A stretch of DNA of 64,000 nucleotides, from positions 186,896 to 250,895 of the forward strand of contig NZ_JAXHLN010000002.1 in assembly GCF_034522235.1 (NCBI RefSeq). Direction: 5' to 3'. Positions 59,502 through 64,000 of this stretch are shown here, one piece after another. Positions within the stretch are counted from its first letter, which is position 1; the number at the start of each line of letters is the position of its first letter. Under the pieces are notes generated by a model that ran no database searches, was not told the origin of the DNA, and worked only from the letters and a program-made list of their open reading frames with translations. A program made the position numbers and the translations under genes. This stretch comes from Thiohalophilus sp. Lineage in GTDB: Bacteria > Pseudomonadota > Gammaproteobacteria > UBA6429 > Thiohalophilaceae.

Positions 59502-59770
59502 TGGAATTAACGCGGAGGGCGCAGAGGCGCGGAGTCGCAGAGAAAAGCAAAATGGTATTCATTGGTTAAACCGAGATGGGGGATCAAATGTATCGGATTC
59601 AGCTATGCCATGCAGCGTCGTTTTGGAATTGGTGTTGCTGAAATTTATCCTGAATCAATGGCACACTGCGAAAACGTAAAACAATATTTTTATATACTCT
59701 GCGACTCCGCGCCTCTGCGTCCTCCGCGATTTTTTCCCAGTGAAATTTTCCCAGTGAAGTTTTTCCAGTG
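59502..59770. repeat. Octamer inverted pair, copy 5, plus short tandem units
   Basis: Left arm GAATTAACGCGGAGGGCGCAGAGG (split: TTAACGCGGAGGGCGCAGAG), right arm CTCTGCGACTCCGCGCCTCT at 59697-59733, about 150 bp between. Then three copies of a TTTTCCCAGTGAA-like unit (59737-59770). No gene is seen in the groEL-glnE gap. Confidence 0.7.
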
Positions 59771-59845
59771 CAGGAAACAAGAGAACTGTTGTGACGCCAG
59801 GCGGTTTTGGTCATAGTATCCGGCACACCCATCAGGTTTTTATCA

Positions 59846-62719
59846 ATGACTAACAACGTCGATCAGGCTATTTCGAAGTTACCCGGGCCGCTGGCCGAAC
59901 AGGTCACGCGCTGGTGGGCGGAGTTTGCCCCGCAGCAGGGCGATACCGCGCTGGACGAGTCGGTTGCGGAATCACTGCCGGCGGTCTGGGCGGGGAGTGA
60001 ATACGTTGCGCGCCAGTGTCTGCGTCATCCCGAGGAGTTTCCTGGCTTGCAGCCGCGGTTGTTGCAGTCGGCCGATCGGGAGCAACTCGCCGGGCAATGG
60101 CAATCGGTGGTCGATACGGTTGAGGATGAAGCCGGTCTGATGCATACCCTGCGCCGGTTTCGCCATCGCGAGATGGTGCGCATTCTGTGGCGGGATCTGG
60201 CCGGCTGGGCCGAGCTGGAGGAGACCTGCCGGGATCTGACCTGGCTGGCACAGACCTGTATTGACGGGGCGTTGAACTGGTTATATCCGCGCTTTTGTGA
60301 TCAGTATGGCACCCCCTGTTATGAAGACGGCTCACCCATGAACCTGGTGGTACTGGGCATGGGCAAGCTGGGGGCCTGGGAACTGAATGTCTCCTCCGAT
60401 ATCGATCTCATTTTTTCCTTCGCCGATGAGGGCGAGACCCGGGGCGAGGGGCGCACCCTCAGCCACGGCGAGTTTTTCATTAAACTCGGCCAGAAGCTGA
60501 TCGCCGTGCTGGATCAACAGACCCCGGAAGGGTTTGTGTTCCGGGTCGATATGCGCCTGCGCCCGTTCGGCGACGGCGGACCGCTGGTCACCAGCTTCGA
60601 TGCGCTGGAAACCTATTACCAGGCCCACGGTCGCGAGTGGGAACGCTATGCCATGATCAAGGCGCGGGTGGTGGCCGGCGATCAGGCCGCCGGTGAAGAG
60701 CTGATGAGCATGTTGCATCCGTTCGTCTATCGCCGTTATCTCGATTACGGCGCCTACGAGTCCCTGCGCGATATGAAAGGCATGATTGCCAAGCAGGTCA
60801 GACGCAAGGGGCTGGAGCAGAATGTGAAGCTCGGACTGGGCGGCATTCGCGAGATCGAGTTTATCGCCCAGGTGTTTCAGTTAATCCGCGGCGGCCGGGA
60901 TCCGGCGCTGCAGGAGCGGCAGGTGTTATTGGTGTTGCCGCTGCTGCAGGAAATGGATGTGTTGCCCGAGTTCGTGGTGCGCGAACTGGCGGCGGGTTAC
61001 CGGTTTTTGCGCGATGTAGAGCACCGCCTGCAGGGCTATCTGGATCAGCAGACCCATGATTTGCCCGAGGAGGAATACCCGCGCCTGCGTCTGGCCCACA
61101 GCATGGGCTTCGAGAACTGGCAGACGTTTTTTGCCGAGCTGGAGCACCACCGCCAGCACGTGCATAACCATTTCGATCAGGTCTTCGCCGCGCCGCAGAA
61201 CGTCGAGGATGAAAACGAGAACATTTTCTACGATCTGTGGCACGGGAATCTGGACGACGAGCCGGCCGGGCATGCCCTGGAAGAGGCCGGTTATCAGCAG
61301 CCACAGACGATCCTGCAACGGGTCGGCGAGTTGCGCGACAGCCGGCTTTATCATTCGCTGAGCACCAACGGCAAAAGCCGGCTGGATCGATTGATGCCGT
61401 TGCTGATCGGTGCCGCGGGCCAGGCCGACGATCCCGACCTCACTTTCGAGCGGGTGCTGGAGATCGTGCGTACCATCGCCCGGCGCAGCGTCTATCTGGC
61501 CCTGCTGGTGGAGAACCCGCTGGTGCTCTCGCAGCTGGTCAAGCTGTGCCAGGCCAGCCCCTGGCTGTCGCGTTATCTGTCCCGTTATCCGCTGTTGCTT
61601 GATGAACTGATGGACGTGCGCAGTCTCTATGCGCCACCGGCCAAAACCGAGCTGGCGGCGGAACTGGCCAGCGAACTGGCCCCGCTCGAGCCCGACGATC
61701 ACGAGCAGGCGATGGAGGCGCTGCGCCACTTCAAACACACCAACGTGCTGCGCGTGGTAGCGGCGGATGTCTCGGATGTGCTGCCGCTGATGAAAGTCAG
61801 CGATCACCTCTCCTGGATCGCCGAGGTGATTCTCGAAGAGGCGTTGCAGCAGGCGTGGCGGCATCTGAGTGAGCGCCACGGCCAGCCGGTCGCCAGCCGC
61901 CAAAGCGGCGAGAAGGGCTTTGCGGTGATCGCCTACGGCAAGCTGGGCGGTTATGAGCTGGGCTACGGGTCGGATCTGGATCTGGTCTTTTTGCACGCCA
62001 GCGAGGATCAAAACGAGATGACCGACGGCCCCCAGCCGCTGGCGGTGCCGGTGTTTTATGCCCGGCTCGGCCAGCGACTGATCCATATTCTCACCACCCA
62101 TACCCCGGCCGGCGTGCTCTATGACGCCGATCTGCGCCTGCGTCCCGACGGCGCCTCGGGCATGCTGGTCAGCAATCTCACCTCTTTTGAAGGCTATCAA
62201 CTCAACAAGGCCTGGTTATGGGAGCACCAGGCCCTGGTGCGGGCCCGCGGCGTGGCCGGGGATCACGACATCATCGACCGCTTTGGCACGGTGCGCCAGA
62301 CCGTGCTCGGACGGGAACGGGATCTGGGGGAACTGCGCGCCGAGGTCGTCAAAATGCGCCAGCGCATGCGCACCGAACTGGCCAAAAAAGCGCCCGGCTG
62401 TGTGGATATCAAACAGGGCGAGGGCGGCATGGTCGATATCGAATTTCTGGTCCAGTACTACGTCCTCGGCTACGCCCACCAGTATCCCGAACTGCTGACC
62501 TGGACCGACAACATCCGCATCCTCGACACCCTGGCCGGGACCGGCCTGCTGGCCGCGACCGACACCGAACAACTCAAGGACGCCTACCGTGCCTACCGTG
62601 ACCGGAGTCACCGTCAGGCCCTGCAGGAACAAAAAGCCCTCGCTTCCGAGGCAGAGTTTGATCAGTATCTCGCTGAAGTACGCCGCATCTGGAACGAGGT
62701 GTTGGGTGGCAGTGGCTAG
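59846..62719 (+). CDS. glnE: Glutamine synthetase adenylyltransferase/deadenylase
   Basis: A 957-residue bifunctional enzyme that adenylylates or deadenylylates glutamine synthetase. Two nucleotidyltransferase domains show LGMGKLGAWELNVSSDIDLI and YGKLGGYELGYGSDLDLVFL, each with the D-x-D metal site. The ATG at 59846 gives the family's usual N terminus; the upstream in-frame TTG adds no conserved residues. Governs nitrogen assimilation with PII. Confidence 0.96.
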   Translation: MTNNVDQAISKLPGPLAEQVTRWWAEFAPQQGDTALDESVAESLPAVWAGSEYVARQCLRHPEEFPGLQPRLLQSADREQLAGQWQSVVDTVEDEAGLMHTLRRFRHREMVRILWRDLAGWAELEETCRDLTWLAQTCIDGALNWLYPRFCDQYGTPCYEDGSPMNLVVLGMGKLGAWELNVSSDIDLIFSFADEGETRGEGRTLSHGEFFIKLGQKLIAVLDQQTPEGFVFRVDMRLRPFGDGGPLVTSFDALETYYQAHGREWERYAMIKARVVAGDQAAGEELMSMLHPFVYRRYLDYGAYESLRDMKGMIAKQVRRKGLEQNVKLGLGGIREIEFIAQVFQLIRGGRDPALQERQVLLVLPLLQEMDVLPEFVVRELAAGYRFLRDVEHRLQGYLDQQTHDLPEEEYPRLRLAHSMGFENWQTFFAELEHHRQHVHNHFDQVFAAPQNVEDENENIFYDLWHGNLDDEPAGHALEEAGYQQPQTILQRVGELRDSRLYHSLSTNGKSRLDRLMPLLIGAAGQADDPDLTFERVLEIVRTIARRSVYLALLVENPLVLSQLVKLCQASPWLSRYLSRYPLLLDELMDVRSLYAPPAKTELAAELASELAPLEPDDHEQAMEALRHFKHTNVLRVVAADVSDVLPLMKVSDHLSWIAEVILEEALQQAWRHLSERHGQPVASRQSGEKGFAVIAYGKLGGYELGYGSDLDLVFLHASEDQNEMTDGPQPLAVPVFYARLGQRLIHILTTHTPAGVLYDADLRLRPDGASGMLVSNLTSFEGYQLNKAWLWEHQALVRARGVAGDHDIIDRFGTVRQTVLGRERDLGELRAEVVKMRQRMRTELAKKAPGCVDIKQGEGGMVDIEFLVQYYVLGYAHQYPELLTWTDNIRILDTLAGTGLLAATDTEQLKDAYRAYRDRSHRQALQEQKALASEAEFDQYLAEVRRIWNEVLGGSG

Positions 62720-62752
62720 TTACTGGGTGACCAGGACCCGGGATTATATGGG

Positions 62753-62773
62753 ACGGAAAGTTTACGTCCCGAC
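62753..62773. other. Hairpin after glnE
   Basis: GGGACG/CGTCCC stem with a 9-base AT-rich loop, no clear T-run. Possible transcript end of glnE. Confidence 0.4.
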
Positions 62774-62803
62774 CAACGACGCTATATTTTTGCCAACCAG
62801 CTT

Positions 62804-63163
62804 TCAGCCAGGTTTTTCTTTCTTTACATAGCGCGAGGTGTAACCTACTGCAAGAGTAAGGACGGCAAGAAACTGGAAGTCAAGAATCGTAAAGCGTGAT
62901 TGAGTTACGTTGGAAAAAAGGAATATCAGAAGAACGGAAACTGTCGCGGCAATGATGTCTTTGGGTAACAGGTTATGCCTGTAAGCGATGATCATTTGTC
63001 GAAGCACAAATAGCAAGATCAAAGCCAGCATAATGGCACCCACGAGCCCAAGTTGGGCCAGAATAGTAATGTAGGCATTATGCAAGTGCGGGTGTCTTGC
63101 CAGTTTTTTACTCTGGCGTTTATCGAGTGGGTCTGTAAACTCCCTGGATTTAAAATGTTTTGT
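62804..63163 (-). pseudogene. O-antigen ligase/polymerase C terminus cut by an IS element
   Basis: The minus-strand frame is open from a TAA inside the IS end (63176-63178) to its stop at 62804. The product reads REFTDPLDKRQSKKLARH, PHLHNAYITILAQLGLVGA and two or three membrane helices, typical of the last part of the RfaL/Wzy-type ligase family (H.HN.y..L...G motif). The remaining ~300 residues would lie past the IS element, outside the window. The gene is therefore disrupted. Confidence 0.75.
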
Positions 63164-64000
63164 GGAGACTGTAAATTAAATTGTGTAACTGCTCAAAGTC
63201 CCATACCCTTGATAATAAAGGAGAAGACACATGAGCAGAAGAACAAAAACCAAAACCGATCTCGACCCGCAGCTTGAAGAACTGGTCAAGGCAGTCAAAA
63301 CGCCAGAACAGCTTGCCGCATTGACCCAGCAGCTTCAGCAAAAAGCCTTTGAGGCCATGCTCGAAGGCGAGATGACTGACCATCTCGGCTATCCCAAGCA
63401 CGCCACAGCCGGCCACAACACCGGCAACAGCCGTAACGGGTATAGCGCCAAAACCCTCAAAGGCGAACAGGGCGCACTGACCCTCGATGTGCCTCGAGAC
63501 CGTAACGGCGAGTTTGAGCCGCTCATTATTCCCAAGGGGCAGACGCGTCTGCCGATGTTCAACGATAAAATCCTGGCGCTCTACAGTCGGGGCATGAGTA
63601 CCCGCGATATCGTTGCCATGCTACTAGAGCTCTACGGCGTCGAGGTTTCCCCTACGCTCATCTCCCAGGTCACCGCGCAGGTGATTGAGGAAGTGCAGCA
63701 GTGGCAGTGCCGACCGCTGGACGAGATCTATCCCATCGTCTATCTGGACTGCATCCACATCAAGATCCGCCAGGACAAGCGGGTCAGCAACAAGGCCATC
63801 TATCTGGCGCTGGGTATCAACCTGGACGGCCAGAAAGAACTGCTGGGGCTCTGGCTCAATGAGAACGAGGGGGCTAAGTTCTGGTTGTCCGTGTTGACCG
63901 AACTCCAGCAGCGGGGTGTCCGGGATATCTTTATCGCCGCCGTGGACGGTCTGACCGGCTTCCCCGAGGCGATCAATACCGTCTACCCCAAAACAAAAAT
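63164..64000 (+). mobile_element. IS256-family insertion sequence, left part
   Basis: The probable left end is at about 63164, where GGAGACTGTAAATTAA begins, continuing ATTGTGTAACTG, the form of IS256-family terminal repeats. The transposase starts at 63231. The right end is outside the window, so the target duplication cannot be checked. Confidence 0.8.
63231..64000 (+). CDS. IS256-family (Mutator-type) transposase, partial
   Basis: The first 256 residues of a DDE transposase are present and the frame is still open at the window edge. GYPKHA-GHNTGNSRNGYS, PRDRNGEFEPLIIPK, LYSRGMSTRDI and VYLDCIHIKIR (first catalytic Asp) and AAVDGLTGFPEAI (second Asp) define the family. The AAAGGAGAAG ribosome binding site precedes the ATG. 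The third catalytic residue (Glu) lies outside. Confidence 0.93.
   Translation, partial: MSRRTKTKTDLDPQLEELVKAVKTPEQLAALTQQLQQKAFEAMLEGEMTDHLGYPKHATAGHNTGNSRNGYSAKTLKGEQGALTLDVPRDRNGEFEPLIIPKGQTRLPMFNDKILALYSRGMSTRDIVAMLLELYGVEVSPTLISQVTAQVIEEVQQWQCRPLDEIYPIVYLDCIHIKIRQDKRVSNKAIYLALGINLDGQKELLGLWLNENEGAKFWLSVLTELQQRGVRDIFIAAVDGLTGFPEAINTVYPKTK

Noticed and set aside
60926-62200. 424-codon minus-strand frame over glnE
   Set aside because: Antisense of a complete glnE with both catalytic domains.

Overview
The window looks like a chromosomal piece of a Gammaproteobacterium, probably a chemolithoautotrophic sulfur oxidiser of the Chromatiales/Ectothiorhodospira type. The gene order aroQ-accB-accC-prmA-(DUF3426)-dusB-fis-purH and groES-groEL-glnE is gammaproteobacterial. 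A short class I phosphoribulokinase and a DsrC-superfamily protein hint at carbon fixation and sulfur metabolism. Taxonomy is inferred from gene content only. The DNA is GC-rich and densely coding, but unusually full of short dispersed repeats.

1-7.8 kb: acetate kinase, a DsbA-like oxidoreductase, then an iron/peroxide block (Fur-box bfd, two complementary bacterioferritin subunits, Dps, KatG with an OxyR-like operator) and a GST. 7.8-12.7 kb: small membrane and secreted proteins (PsiE, DUF2007, DUF3617, DUF2459 lipoprotein) and a TrpB2-type tryptophan synthase beta chain. 12.3-17.1 kb: a zone of gene decay holding a MerR regulator followed by a PagL tail fragment, a heme-copper-oxidase-like membrane protein, a diguanylate cyclase, a disrupted CoxII-like gene, a cysteine-less DsrC homologue and a BCCT transporter with a large internal deletion.

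17.1-20.2 kb: DUF2189 membrane protein, patatin-like phospholipase and outer-membrane phospholipase A. 20.5-26.3 kb: a same-strand series of very small genes including four PilZ-type proteins, a DksA-like zinc finger, a lipoprotein, YcgN, YajQ and DUF3565, followed by a structured non-coding segment with a terminator. 26.6-35.7 kb: a zinc-finger/TPR membrane protein convergent with a rhomboid-TPR protein, two cyclic-nucleotide-binding proteins (one fused to rhodanese), YfaZ, CBS, HU, Rieske and SH3-domain genes, plus about 660 bp with no recognisable gene.

35.7-47.7 kb: HIT, Tas aldo-keto reductase, FIST sensor, phosphoribulokinase, purD, an LTA-synthase-like enzyme and a divergent metallophosphatase (the last two separating purD from purH), then purH-fis-dusB. 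47.8-56.7 kb: DUF3426, prmA, accC, accB, aroQ, a TlpA-like thioredoxin, a DsbD with a duplicated N-terminal domain, and cutA. 56.7-62.7 kb: fxsA, groES-groEL behind a perfect CIRCE operator, and glnE. The right end carries an O-antigen-ligase-type gene cut by an IS256-family element that runs off the window.

The most unusual feature is the intergenic material: degenerate tandem repeats of exactly 7 or 8 bp period, in several sequence 'dialects', often forming inverted pairs and repeatedly lying against or inside the 3' ends of genes.
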